Source of the DNA: Angiostrongylus vasorum | Lineage: Eukaryota > Nematoda > Chromadorea > Rhabditida > Metastrongylidae | Assembly: GCA_018806985.1 (NCBI GenBank) | Contig: JADANN010000150.1 | Span: 357,001-421,000 of the forward strand | Direction: 5' to 3' | Length of the DNA stretch: 64,000 nt | Part shown: positions 46,377 to 57,699 of the stretch, in pieces | How positions within the stretch are numbered: position 1 is the first letter of the stretch | Layout of the letters: the number at the start of each line of letters is the position of its first letter | Translations under genes and position numbers: made by a program | The notes under the pieces: model-generated | Databases searched by the model: none | What the model was told of the DNA's origin: nothing | The model's input: only the letters and a program-made list of their open reading frames with translations

Positions 46377-46860
46377 ATACTCTAGACTTGTTGTTAAACG
46401 GTACTTGCTGTTCGAAGACACACAAGAGTTCAGTGTTTCTGTGGCTCAACTAAAAACACCTGAAGGTATGTATTAGATTCTTTTTTTTAATAATATCACA
46501 AGTTTTGTCTAGAGGTTTTCTTGCCATAATATTTTTTGCGAAATTAATATCTAACATAACACTTTAATGTTTCTTCACAGCTATCTATTTAATGGCGTGT
46601 CTACCGCAGTGTACAAAGCTACCGTTAATGACACATCTCGTCGTTGGTTCGATACTGTCTCCTCTGCTGAACAATCCATCTATCCCTCCATAGCTGGCCA
46701 AATGGTGCCAAACTTGTCTACAATGTTAAAGAAAGCGCGTATTTTATGTGGTAGTAGGTTACCTCAAGTGATTGTGCAGGCAATGTCCGAGATAACTTCT
46801 ACCAAGCATGATAACAACTCAAAAACGAGAAACGGAAACCAAATGAAGGCAAGGTTAAAC
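46377..46860 (+). other. Possible coding exon(s) of unknown function
   Basis: A long open stretch follows the acceptor TTCTTCACAG at 46580 (YLFNGVSTAVYKATVND, QMVPNLSTMLKKARILC). A shorter one just before reads RYLLFEDTQEFSVSVAQL and ends at a GTATGT donor. The phases of the two do not join in the longer frame. Codon quality looks gene-like but no family is recognised. Confidence 0.3.
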
Positions 46861-47254
46861 ACATTTGTAATCTCAAGACGCTTGACCTCCCTACGACCGC
46901 CCTATATCGCGACGTTTCGCTCTACTTCTTTGTTTTGCTAATTGGCTTCGTGTACCAGCGAGACTAGAAGTTTTCTGAGTTGGTAGTCAGCTATTGCACA
47001 ACTGGTTCTAGATGTCATGAAAGATGTGGCTACACAACATGAAATATACACAGTATGAATGTGCTGCGCGAAATATAATGCATAATGCGATATTTGCAAT
47101 AACAGTGGATTGGTCAGTTTTTGATCCCACGCTTCGGCCTCACAATTCTCCTCTCTCGCCGGGGTTGTTAAATAGGAAGCAGATTCGTCTGAGGAAATAA
47201 AAACACTAATTTGACGTTGTCCAACTTTTCTCACTGTCCGTTCTTTTTTCATGG

Positions 47255-47470
47255 CACTGCTGGAGGTGTACTACACCCAACAAGAGTACTGCAATATGAG
47301 CAAAACTCAGAACTGCAGTTCTTCTTCTTCAGTGCTTCTAACCGGGGACTATCCTTACCAAGAGATTCTGTATTGTCCACCACACCAGCGAAAACTTTGC
47401 TCTGGGTTTCTCTTAGCTACATTTGCATTCTGCCGGTGCTACCGGAAATCATTCGCCAACAGGAATGAAA
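47255..47470 (+). repeat. Diverged SINE-like repeat, partner of 48900-49085
   Basis: ATATGAGCAAAACTCAGAAC, AACCGGGGACTATCCTTACC and TGCCGGTGCTACCGGAAATC match the reverse complement of 48900-49085 in order. It may be a family B relative. Confidence 0.5.
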
Positions 47471-47947
47471 CATTTTACAAGAGCTTCAAAACTCACTCCG
47501 TAACAAAGCTTGACTTAAAGCTCTAGATAGGAATGGACAACGAGAAATAAAGGCTTTGGAACTGCCGCCGTTTCTTAAGCATTCTTTAAACAGAAAGGCT
47601 CCAACAAACAATGAAGTTGTTAGCAATTTCAGAGATTTTCGGGGAAACTTCCGAAGTTCTTAATCATTACCGCGCGAAGAAATTCCGCTCCAACCTCAAA
47701 GAATGGTAAAAACGGAATATCCGAGAAGTAGGGCTGTTTAGATTAGATAACATTAGATTATCTATTAGTGATGAAAATGCAGAGTTTCCAGCAATTCCTC
47801 GGCAGCCATGTGTCGAGATCACGAAAAAAGCATCTCTAAGATGCTTCTTTTTATTGCCCATCATTGGAAAAGAAATTCATAAGTCAGTACATAATCCTGA
47901 ACAATGAATGGATGAAAGTGGCAAAAGCAGCAGTTTTCAAATCGTCC

Positions 47948-48822
47948 ATGATTCACTGTTTTCCTTGATGAGCAAACACGAAGTTGTTGTTACAGAATTT
48001 AGGGCCTTGAAAGATCAAAGGGACAAGAATTCTACTTAGCTAAACATTTCTATAATCTTAGCAGATAAAACCTAATACATAAATTTTCATTCGTTTAATA
48101 AACGGCTTTCTTCATACAGTCACCGCTTCATTCTTTGCAAGTCATCCATTTGTTTGCTAGAGACCAGCCTCCAGAGTGTTACATGGGCGGGGGAATACGC
48201 CCGGCTCAGCTCAAAGAATCAGCGTGAGGTGTGGCGCTTGATCGCGAGTGATCAGAAGGTGCTCCCTCTTTGCGGCTTATTTTCGGGTTTTTGGAAAGTA
48301 TCTAAAACGCAAGAGTTTTACGCACTGATGTTTTGGAATCCTGTGCTGAAATGGCAGCTTTTTTTCAGTATTGAAGTGATTTTGAAGTGAATGTCACTAT
48401 CTTGGCACAGGAATCCAAAACAACAACGCGTAAAAATCTACATACATTCTGGATAAATTCGAAAGACCAAAAAATGAATCTGGTTATACGCGCGATCTTA
48501 TACAATTCCTCAAACTAAAATTTTAACGTGAGAGAAGAACATTTCCCATCCATATGAACTCTGTACGGTTGCTCTACACGTGGAATACTCAGTGGGAGAT
48601 TCATAGAAATTCTTGAGTGCGTGACGAAGCTGGTATATTTAAATGCGATTGGAAATTTGATGTCGTAGCTTTTCCGTTGAGGTTATGGAGGCGTTTCGGT
48701 AACTAGGTTGCATTTAACCTAACCCTTGTCAGGCTGTGAAAAGACCGAAGTCCGCTGGGGCGTCAGGCTTTGTTGATAAGTAATTAACACACTAACAACT
48801 TCGTGTGGGCTTATCAAGAAAA
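47948..48822. mobile_element. Foldback element made of two inverted PLE ends
   Basis: The left end GATGAGCAAACACGAAGTTG and the right end CAACTTCGTGTGGGCTTATC are inverted. Inside, 48440-48700 matches the 3' untranslated part of the PLE at 11495-11700 (AAAATGAA.C, CCACGTGGAATACTCAGTGG). The hammerhead region near 48745 is degraded. Confidence 0.6.
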
Positions 48823-48899
48823 CTGCGAATTAGTGCGAAGTTTATTGAAGACTTTGTTTTTGCCAAACATGTTTGTCAATGCTTTTTCCATTTGATTTT

Positions 48900-49085
48900 T
48901 TTCAGTTTTTTTTCCATATCCATTGACGGGTGACTGTTGATAACAGCGGTATAGCAGAAATATGCCTGACAGGAGGACAAAGCGAGGGCCTGGTTGGTGT
49001 GAAAGATAGCGCTTGAGCCCTCGGCAAGGATAACCTTGGGCTCGAAGTCCAACTGAGGGTTTTGAGTTTTGTTCATATCTCAGCA
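48900..49085 (-). repeat. Diverged SINE-like repeat
   Basis: The reverse complement begins GAGATATGAACAAAACTCAA and carries a box B-like GGACTTCGAGCCCAAGG. It is the partner of 47255-47470. Confidence 0.5.
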
Positions 49086-49544
49086 TCTCGGCGGTTGTGT
49101 TACTAATTTAATGCATTGGCAGTTCTCCGCTGCTAGTCATTTTATAGGCGCAATATTATTTCAAGCACATGTCTAATAAGCCGAATGCATAGCCCCTCTC
49201 TAAGCGACTAATCAAAAGATTTCATCTTTTGTGCTGTCGAAAAGGACATTCTGCCATTTTTCACTGTTCATTTCCTATCTTCTACTTGCTCTGATTCAAC
49301 AGTCGAACTCATGAAACTGATGTAGTGATTGTTTTTAAAGGAACGTCGATATTCCTGTAAATTTTTTATAAGTATGAGAACGTAATCTTAAAGCGAAAAA
49401 CTAAACTAAAGTTTTTTTCTTTATTTAGTGCTCACATGGAAAAAACTTCAATACTCGGCATTGGGCAGTGGACGAATCTGTGGTGAGCAGTCTTTACGCG
49501 AAATTAATGATCGCCATGAGTTTTATTATGGAGGTAAGAAGCTA

Positions 49545-49770
49545 GTGTATTTTCAATGATGCTGAGATATTTGCAAAACTCCGGAACGTAGTTGTCTGCG
49601 GTGGGGAACAGACGCGCTATTGTCCTTTCAGGGAGTAACGCGTTCACCACCACACCATGCGGGTCCTCTGTTTCGCCTGTCTCTCGGCTAGTTTTATCTC
49701 CTATAAAAAGAGTAGGCAGTAAGTAAATAATGAGTTGAAATTGTGAATATTACTACAGCGTCAGCTTAAC
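49545..49770 (-). repeat. tRNA-derived SINE, family A
   Basis: The reverse complement has GCATGGTGTGGTGGTGAACG, CGTCTGTTCCCCACCGCAG and the TTTGCAAATATCTCAGCATC tail. It lies back to back with the plus copy at 49830, both inside an intron of the second methyltransferase copy. Confidence 0.8.
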
Positions 49771-49829
49771 TGGGATCGTTGCCGATTTGGGATACCCAGA
49801 TCAATCCCGCTGATGGGTGATTGCTGAAG

Positions 49830-50010
49830 GCAGAGATCGATAGAACTAGCTGAGAAGGAGGCGAAACGAAGGACCCGCATGGTGTGGTGGTGAACGCGTT
49901 ACTCCCCGGTAAGGACAACAGCGCGTTCGTTCCCCACCGCAGACACCTGCGGTCCGGGGTTTTGCAAATATCTCAGCATCATTGAAGTTATATTTCGCAA
50001 TATACCTGTG
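49830..50010 (+). repeat. tRNA-derived SINE, family A
   Basis: One of the best copies: GCATGGTGTGGTGGTGAACG, then GCGTTCGTTCCCCACCGCAG and ACACCTGCGGTCCGGGG. The tail runs through GAAGTTATATTTCGCAATA. Confidence 0.8.
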
Positions 50011-50569
50011 CATTTTCTCAAGATTCTTTGAAGTTTTTTTCTTTTATTAAACGGTGAAAGCGAAAGAATTTTAATTCTCTTCTGTGATGAAAGTCCCCCT
50101 TTTTTACCATAGTTGTACCACAATCCTGGTATTTTGGTAAGCTTTCACTGTCAGTTCTCCTCTTATCGGTTTTCTTGACTTTTCCAAGATTGTGTTGAAT
50201 AAATTTCCATTTATTTATCTTATTTCGCGCTTCTAAGGCTTTGCGATTTGAAAGCGACCATTGGCAGAACGTGTTGATGATTGGTCTTGGAGGTGGCGTG
50301 ATGAACAACTTTCTCAGCACCATGGATTTTGCCATGGTTCGGTTCCATTTCTTCTTTCTTTCATTTTACTATAATTCCGCGACGTAAATATTCTCGAATT
50401 CTCCCAATTAACCTCCGCTATTCATGTCTTCCTCCAAAATCTTTCGGTTTTTCTAATTTTTTTCTGTTTTTGTACTTTTCAAAACGAACGATTCCGTTTA
50501 TTTTTTGCACAAATATATTTTTTTAACCTGACCTTTCATATTTCACACCGTGCGCTTTCTAGCAGTGTT

Positions 50570-50915
50570 CACAACGGATTCGTTTCCTCCCTTCCGCCAT
50601 TCACGAAGGCCCTCGAACATTCTTTTCTGCGAGTGACTTCAGCTGCAGCTTGAGCATTTTTTTCTTCGTCTCCTTCACGAATTTCGTTGAATGCTGCTCC
50701 AGTCGACTCTTCCTGGAATGCCGAGATAGCCATGCTGGAGCGTTATCTGATCGACTAGAAATAGTGGGCTTGTCCCTGACCAGTCTGGTACCAATTTTTC
50801 CGATCCCGAAGGAATGACGAGCGAGGTGGGGTGGGAGTGATCAAACAAGAGCACGGCAAGGTTAGGGTGTGTGTGTGTAATGAAGAGGATAACCACCACT
50901 GAGCTGTCTGCTCCC
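50570..50915 (-). repeat. tRNA-derived SINE, family C
   Basis: The reverse complement starts AGGGAGCAGACAGCTCAGTG (box A AGCTCAGTGGTGG), with box B TTTGATCACTCCC. A longer body follows that matches 51890-52205 in the same orientation (TTCGTTTC..CCATTCAC, ATGCCGAGATAGCC). Confidence 0.65.
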
Positions 50916-51461
50916 TAAATTTGCTAGTTGGCCAGTGGATTAGGGAGTCGGTCGGATTTGTCTTTTGTCCTCCAACTGTACGTGGAATGCTCTACTTTAT
51001 CTGAATTCGCCACGCGGGACATTTCTCCGTAGGTGCCTTGAATAACCTCGAGTTTGTGTTGTAACAGTTTATAGCAACAACAACGATACAATAATAATGT
51101 GTGATATTTGACGATATGTAAGCCGGGTGGATACAAGCGATATTGAAATGAGAACAAGTGATACATTTGAAGGAAGCTAGGCGGACACTGGAGTTAGAGC
51201 ACTGAGGAATTGAGGGGCTGGAAGATAAGCACTGGTGGTTAGAACCCAGGCACTGGTGGATTGGGAGATAGGCACTAGTCTTTATGACTGCTGGTGCTCC
51301 TTATATTCTGTCTATAATGGGTGGGGTTTTACAGAGGGAGTCAGAGATAGTGCTGATTCAGGGCATGGCACGGCATATGCGGAGCAGTACATCAAATGAC
51401 ACGGTATGCCAGAAGCTTGGTCAACATAGAACTTAATCAGATAGCGAAGGAATAGCTCGTA

Positions 51462-51740
51462 GTGAAAGATTATCTGAAAGGCTACACAAAGGCTTATCAA
51501 AAGGTCATGTGGGAGAGATGGAATAGCTTGTACAAAGGCTTGCGCAAAAAGTGTATTGGAACTGCCGACTTCTTGAAATTACATGCAGCTGGCGGCGGCT
51601 TTAATCAGCGTCCGTATGAACGGACAAAGAAAAGGAGATACAAAGAAGTTACAGCATCCCTTTCCAGCCCAGCTGCGAGGCAAATGTTTGAAACGGTAGT
51701 TGAGAGACAATTTACAGAATATGTGAGAATAGATGTATAA
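51462..51740 (+). other. 92-codon open frame of unknown nature
   Basis: Starts MKDYLKGYTKAYQKVMWERW and ends ERQFTEYVRIDV before TAA. It is rich in basic and aromatic residues and has no recognised motif. It lies between two family C SINE copies in an intron of the second methyltransferase copy. It could be part of an unknown mobile element or chance. Confidence 0.25.
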
Positions 51741-51889
51741 CGATTACAAGTAGAACAGTTATTGTAGAAGACATAAGGTAACATAGAAATAGGAACTATT
51801 TAAGGAATAGTTACTATACTAAAGGACTTTTTTTATTTTTATACGGCACGTCTTCACATCTACTGTGAGGACCTCAGCACTTCTCACAT

Positions 51890-52205
51890 TCGATTCGTTT
51901 CATCGCATCCATCACTTACTAAGCTCTTCCAACTTTTGCCTCTGTATTCAGCTGCTGCTTGAGGATTTTCATTTCATCTTGAACATCGTGGAATACTTGT
52001 CAAATCGATTCTGACTGGAGTGCTAAGATAGCCGAGCGAAAGCGTTCCTGATTGGATTACAGACAGTGGTTTTCTTCCGGGCAAGCCAAGTAGCAATTTT
52101 CAAACCCCCGGATGGATGGCATGGTGAACCCGGAGCGTGGTTGAACCAGAACCGTGCTCGTGCTGACCAGCATCATTACCACTGTGCTATCCGCCCGTAA
52201 AGAAC
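51890..52205 (-). repeat. tRNA-derived SINE, family C
   Basis: The reverse complement has GGATAGCACAGTGGTAATG as box A and CTGGTTCAACCACGCTCC as box B. The body matches the copy at 50570-50915. Confidence 0.7.
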
Positions 52206-53666
52206 TTTATTAGGATATGAAGTTGTTCGTTGAACGTACTCAAAAACGTACCACAATCTTCCATCTTTATTTCTGTAGATACATTCTATTAATTTTCTAA
52301 GCGTTTATAAAATGAATGTGAAAATTCCGCGCGGAGAAGTCCCGCACCTTTTTCGCTGCAATCAGAAATTACGACTTTTATTCTTGATTGTCCTTGTGAA
52401 TTCGGTTGCTCAAAAAGGATGAAAAACTCTTAGAAGAGACTCTTCTTTCGAAGTGCTTAAATCTTTCTTCAGTTAGTTAGCTTAGTTAATGTGGCTATAT
52501 TTCACTCCATATCCTGCCATAAAAAGAGTAGGCAGTAAATAAAAAAGTCACTACTTGCTCTTTTATTCATAACTGCTGTGTTTGTCGACTCGTTCGTCAT
52601 TATTCACTCCTGACGTCAAGAATGATGAGCGGCTATTCCTTTTCTTTTGATTCTACCCAGAGTCTGGCACAAGGAAACGACCAACTTTGGTAGCTTCAAG
52701 GAGACCGAAAAAAAGGGTAATAAGGATAATCAAGGAGGAATCATCAAAACCCAAAAAAAAATGCAAAATGTGATTCCCTTTGTGTCATATAAAAGAACAG
52801 AATCTATTGAATATTCTATATGCCGTCAATCTATCAATTTTTCGCTTAAAGAACTAGGCAACTTTTAGGTTTTACTTGCCTAAAGGTACACTTTTTAACG
52901 CCTTAGCTTAGCATTCTATAGATATTGTTCTCTTCAAAATTGCTTCATTAGAAGCATTTCGAGAGCTCTTCAATACTTTTCCACTTGGATGAAAGCATAT
53001 TCAAGATTAATGTGACGGCCGTTGAATTGGATTCGACAATGGTCAAATTGGCGACGACTTGGTTCGGTTTACAACAAAATGACAACAACAAAGTTTTTGT
53101 TGGAGATGGTACCGTTTTTGTCCGCGAAGCAAAGAAACGAGGTGTGAACTTGTTAACAGAAAGTTTCCTCTGAAATTGACAGAGCAATGATGATTTTGCC
53201 TTTTTCTTTTCTACAAGTTTAGAAGAAAAATACGGATCAATAGTGCTGGATGCGTGTTACAGCGAAAAACATCCAAGGATTTGTCCAGTTGAGGAATTCA
53301 CGAGATCTAATGTTATTCAAGATATTGCTGGTATTCTTAGTGAAGATGGTGAGAAGACTAACGATACATTCATTTTTAATTGTCTTCTGAAATATTTTTG
53401 CACCTTTTCTGTAAGTGAACTCTTTCAATTTACAACTGTTGTTTTTTAAGTTAAAACTGCTTAATAGAAAACATCAAGCGTATACAGAGAAATTGTAGCC
53501 AAACTTAGGACTCACAGCCTATTAATGAGGTGATCAAGGCGAAGTTCTTCAACTAAACCCTAGGTTCTGATCCAGAAGTAATTCATATTTTTTTTCATGG
53601 TAAGCAGCTTTGAAAAACACCTGCTGAGTAACTTAAGATAAGATAAGATTTCTACATTCGTTAACA

Positions 53667-54197
53667 CTGCTGAGCTTACACGAGGTTGACATGAGATGTT
53701 TATTCGGCTAACGTTTCGATGGCTTGGTCTTCTTCAGAGCCGGTGATCCTTGTCGATGGCCCACAGTTGTTCCTCCTCTCGATATGGCGTCTTCGTCTCG
53801 CATCGAACCGGATCTTCCTCCGCTGAGCATCTCGAATACGACACACTCACTCGGCCGGCGACGCTCTTTTATATAAGGCGGTTGTTGTTGATATGACTAT
53901 CATGGCATGATAATTTGTTTTTTTAACCTATAATCCTCCCCTGCAACAGTTGACATTTCGTTAGCTAGCACATGGCGATTAGCAAAACGGTGATTTTGAA
54001 ATTCTGATGGGCTGATAGCTGATACGAGCTGAAGATAACTGAGGGAAGATCTGGTTCGATACGAGACCAAGACCTATATCGAAAATAGGAACAACTGTGG
54101 ACCATCGGCAAGAGTCGTCGGCTCTGAAGAAGGCGAAGACGTTGGAACATTAGCCCAATAAACATCTCATATCAACTTCGTGTAAGCTCAACAATAT
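53667..54197. mobile_element. Foldback element with two hammerhead-like motifs
   Basis: The left end GAGCTTACACGAGGTTGACA and the right end CAACTTCGTGTAAGCTC are inverted repeats. They continue inward through AGATGTTTATTCGGCTAA and its inverse. It spans about 530 bp and no protein is encoded. Confidence 0.8.
53705..53742 (-). ncRNA. Hammerhead-ribozyme-like motif, minus strand
   Basis: Reverse complement order: CGGCT, CTGAAGA, a weak stem II, GAAAC, GTT, AGCCG. Helix I is fully paired. Stem II (GACCAAGCCATC) has few pairs, so activity is doubtful. The opposite arm at 54119-54156 keeps CTGAAGA and stem II but has GGAAC and ATT in place of GAAAC and GTT. Confidence 0.5.
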
Positions 54198-54239
54198 AAA
54201 CAAGTATTGATTATTGTAGTGGCGAAGTTAAATGACCGT

Positions 54240-54890
54240 TGGTTTCAAAATAAGATTTTAAGGTAGAAACAAGTGGGTCCTGTAGAAAAGGAGATTTTGC
54301 GGAAATATTGATTTTGTTGCACGCGCCGTTGACGTTGCTGTTGCTGTTGTTGTTGTCGTTGTTGTTTCTATCCCCATTTTTTAAGGTGTGCTTACCGTAA
54401 ACATTTTTGTGTTCGAGAGATGCGATTGCTAATGAGAACGATCTTTTGTCAGTGTTTCGGAAGCATTTCGAAAATTGTTTTCTTTTACGATACAACGCAA
54501 ATCAGCGAGTAAGTCCTAGCATTATTTACTTACGAAGTTAAAATACAGAATTCAGATCAGAATAGCGACAGCGATAGGCCCACGACATTCGCGTTTCTAT
54601 AACGCCCCTTGAACGCACATCCTTCACCAAGGATGCAACGCGATATCATACCGCACTTTTCAGGAAAACACAGCGTTCAACGCTATGCTGCTATCACACC
54701 TCTGTGGAATCTTAGGCATCTGTGTTTTACAAACCATTATACTGTGAAGTAAGACGAAACCAACCACTGACAACTACTCGGGCTCAAAATTTATAGAATA
54801 AATACGAAGTAAAGTGTACAGCGCGCCAATCACTCATCAAATTGAACCCAGCGAAGTTTAAGCTGCAGTCGAAACCACATTGTGTTTTTT
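54240..54890. other. Intergenic, no gene recognised
   Basis: Includes a short GTT-rich patch near 54335-54365. Nothing else is supportable. Confidence 0.45.
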
Positions 54891-54899
54891 TAATCCTAT

Positions 54900-55170
54900 T
54901 TTCGCTTATGAGCGGATGTGGCAAGAGGTGCCCTGCAACGCACACATGGGATCGATCTCCACGCCTCAGGCTCACCAAGCTTTTTTCCATCCGGAGTCGG
55001 CAAATTGGTCCCAACCATGTCTAGGGAGGATAGCAGAACTTGCTCGATAAATCGTTAGGCCACAGTGAGTCATTGTAAAGGCCAGATATGCATTCAGTCA
55101 CCTCAACGATGCTCAATGAAGTCGAATGCATGGCGCATCCCTCAGAGATTGATCAAAGCCAATAGCTTTC
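54900..55170 (+). repeat. tRNA-derived SINE, family D
   Basis: The head GATGTGGCAAGAGGTGCCC and box B GGGATCGATCTCCACGCC are followed by GTCTAGGGAGGATAGCAG, CATTCAGTCACCTC and GCATCCCTCAGAGATTGAT. Box A is more eroded than in the 56.8 kb copy. Confidence 0.7.
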
Positions 55171-55809
55171 TTTAATTTCGTGTGGTCGTATTTCACGTCA
55201 CACCCTGCCATGAAAAGGAGTAGGAACTAAACCAAAGTTGACACATGAGTACAGTTGCGTTTATCGGTTATTGTTGTAGCTGTTATATTTTTAGATGCTC
55301 GTCTGTACACATAGGAAAAAAGTGGAGTTTTGATGAGCAGAAGGGTCGTTTCATGGACAACTGCCGAGTCGTTGATGATCGTTTCGATTTTCGACTTCGA
55401 GATGTCTTGTCCAAAATTTAGAGCTCTTATCGTTGCACTTTTGTCCACCGACTTGCTTTTAAAAATAAATACTGTGGTTTATGTGTGTTATGTTTTTACA
55501 ACTCATAGAGTGAGTAGTTCCTCCACTGATTTTAATGTAGCCCACGTTGAAGAAAATGTGAGTTGAACATGCAGTTTTACCAAAAATTAAAAACTGCAGA
55601 GTTGTCAAATACAAAAGTACTACCACAATGCGTGAAGTTGTTGTATATTGCTTACAAATAAATGTAAACAGAATTCAATATCACCATCGTTGAGAAGCAA
55701 CAGTCTGTTAAGGATTACTATTTTCTAGAGAAACGCTTAACTCTACAGATCACAATGACTAAACGTTGGTTTAAGCATGTTCTTATGAGCTGATCAGCAA
55801 TGGTCCCAA

Positions 55810-56110
55810 TTAAGTTGGGGGCTGTAATCGAATCACTGTGTTAACCTATTTGGGCTCACCAGATCAACCCCGTCGATGGGCGATTTCTGACGGCACTGAT
55901 CAATAGAAAACTAGGTGAGAGGCAGGCGAAATGATGGACGTGCATGGTGTGGTGGTGAACGCGTTACCCCCGGAAAGGGTGACAACGCGTTGGTTCTCCT
56001 TCGCAGACACTTACTGTGAGGAGTTTTGCAAATATCTCAGCACTATTAAAGTTGTATATCGCAATATACCCAGCCGTTAAAAGAGTAGGCAGTAAATAAT
56101 AAGTTAAAAT
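55810..56110 (+). repeat. tRNA-derived SINE, family A
   Basis: Full-length copy. The 5' part is CAACCCCGTCGATGGGCGAT. The head is GCATGGTGTGGTGGTGAACG, and box B is degraded to GTTGGTTCTCCTTCGCAG. The tail ends AAAAGAGTAGGCAGTAAATA. Confidence 0.8.
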
Positions 56111-56820
56111 AAGTGCGTATTGTTGCGTGCATATAGAGGTAATCGCTGCTTTTGTGATTAGAATACTACAGATATGTTTCATAACGACAATATGTCGCTT
56201 GTAATTTATATTGCATGTTGTTTATTATTCGCCTCTTAACTCTTTTTTAAGAGTCAATTTACAGGAAAACGATGTTTGGGCAGGGGAACACTTACGCACA
56301 GTGCGCGTTCGAAAAGGTCACTGCCAGAGGGAGTTATGGGGGGTCAACGGCGAAAAACGACAAGCGAATCACTAGCTGACGGCAACAACTTGAAGGCGAT
56401 AGTCCAAAGTGATCTTCGAATAACTGCTTTAAGAGTGCGGAAGCACGGCTGAACGATAATCATACAACATCCGTATGGAAGAAGTGGGAAGGTGAAAAAG
56501 TTCGATGAGTGCGTGCCTAATGACTACAATCAAAAGCGCAGGAAACACCTTTTAAGTCTGAACAGCACTTTGTCCATGTAAAAAAGTCGTCAGTTCTCTA
56601 TCGCATTGAGGTCCGATGAAAATATAGACCTTATTTGATGGGCGACAAGGGGAGTTGAGTGCTGGGTGGGACTGAGCGAATAAACTAAACACTACCTAAA
56701 GCCTTCTATGTAGAAAAATCTATGAAGTTGAGGAAGTATTCACGAAATATAAAAATCTCAATACGCTGATACAAAATCATTGAATTAGTTGAAATTTGCA
56801 GGAAAAATGAGTATTATTGG
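56110..56820. other. Intergenic, no gene recognised
   Basis: A purine-rich stretch between two SINEs, without an ORF of interest. Confidence 0.45.
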
Positions 56821-56824
56821 GGTT

Positions 56825-57100
56825 AAGCGCGCATGTGTCGCAGTGGTTGGAGGCACCACTGCGACACACGTGGAATCGATCCCCACGCCCACGGCCCACC
56901 AACCCTTCCATCCCTCCGGGGCTAGCAAACTGAAACCAAACTTGTCTGGGAGGATAGCAGCACTGGCTCTATACATCGGTAGACCACCACGAGTCATTGT
57001 AAAGCCCAGATATGCATTCAGTCACCTCCAAGCGATTCTTAATGAAGTCAAATGCATAGTGCATCCCTGAGGGATTGATTAACGCCGAGAACTTTATCTT
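56825..57100 (+). repeat. tRNA-derived SINE, family D
   Basis: Best copy of family D: GCATGTGTCGCAGTGGTTGG as box A, GTGGAATCGATCCCCACGCC as box B, then GTCTGGGAGGATAGCAGCAC and CATTCAGTCACCTCC. Confidence 0.75.
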
Positions 57101-57319
57101 TTTTTTAGCTTTAGTGTAGATAGGAGCTTTGGACGGATCCCTTTCCTCACTTACCTGATACGAGAAACACGATGTGTCGTCCTTTGCGCCTTCTACAACG
57201 CTGAATGATGTTTTTATTCTGCTTACGCACAACCAAGTTTCTTACGCTTGGGTTAATGAGCGAAGAATCGTGTGGAATCATAGAGTCGTTTGTTATTTGC
57301 TCTTTTCATTATATTCCGA

Positions 57320-57600
57320 TACTCTTGTAAGCCCTCAAAACTGGTCCTTTCTACTCATCTCTAGAGCTAAGCCTTTCATCATTTTGATTTTCCTATCTAG
57401 ATTGACGTAATTGGACCATTTGAAGATGCTCGTACCGCTGATTGTGAATGGGCCATTGGAAACCAATCCGTTCCTCATGCATATCGTTATTGTGAGATTT
57501 ACCCGAAGACTACTGGAAAGCATTCGTTCCGCCTGGCCGATATTTGTTGTTATAAGAACGATGTCAACAGCAAAACGAACATGGTGTTACTGCCGAACAT
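57320..57600 (-). mobile_element. RTE-type LINE fragment
   Basis: The reverse strand encodes CMRNGLVSNGPFTISGT and YVNLDRKIKMMKGLALEMSR. This corresponds to the segment after the RT active site in the 21.4 and 32.4 kb copies. Ends are not defined. Confidence 0.65.
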
Positions 57601-57699
57601 CGATTTTACTAGCTTATCAATACTCTTATTTATTGACAGAATGGAAAAGTCATTCCAGAACGGAAATATGTCGGTTGTAAAGGAACAACAAGATACGGT

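Larger units (their letters stand above)
49429..53348 (+). pseudogene. Second METTL13-like methyltransferase copy, incomplete
   Basis: Four exons correspond in order to the minus-strand gene at 28-30 kb. They are 49429-49533 (NTRHWAVDESVVSSLYAKLM), 50238-50336 (HWQNVLMIGLGGGVMNNFL), 53006-53141 (VTAVELDSTMVKLATTWFGL) and 53223-53348 (EKYGSIVLDACYSEKHP). The second and third are exactly as long as their partners (99 and 136 nt) with the same phases. Motif I GLGGG, the acidic VELD and the VGDGTVF strand are intact. The first visible exon is 105 nt against 110 and starts in a different phase. No upstream exons and no C-terminal exons were found. It is either a decaying duplicate or a gene with diverged outer exons. 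SINEs fill its introns. Confidence 0.65.

Noticed and set aside
52985..53173. A stand-alone 62-aa protein starting at 52985
   Set aside because: The methyltransferase similarity starts after the acceptor at 53005 and ends at the 53142 donor. The ATG upstream is intronic.
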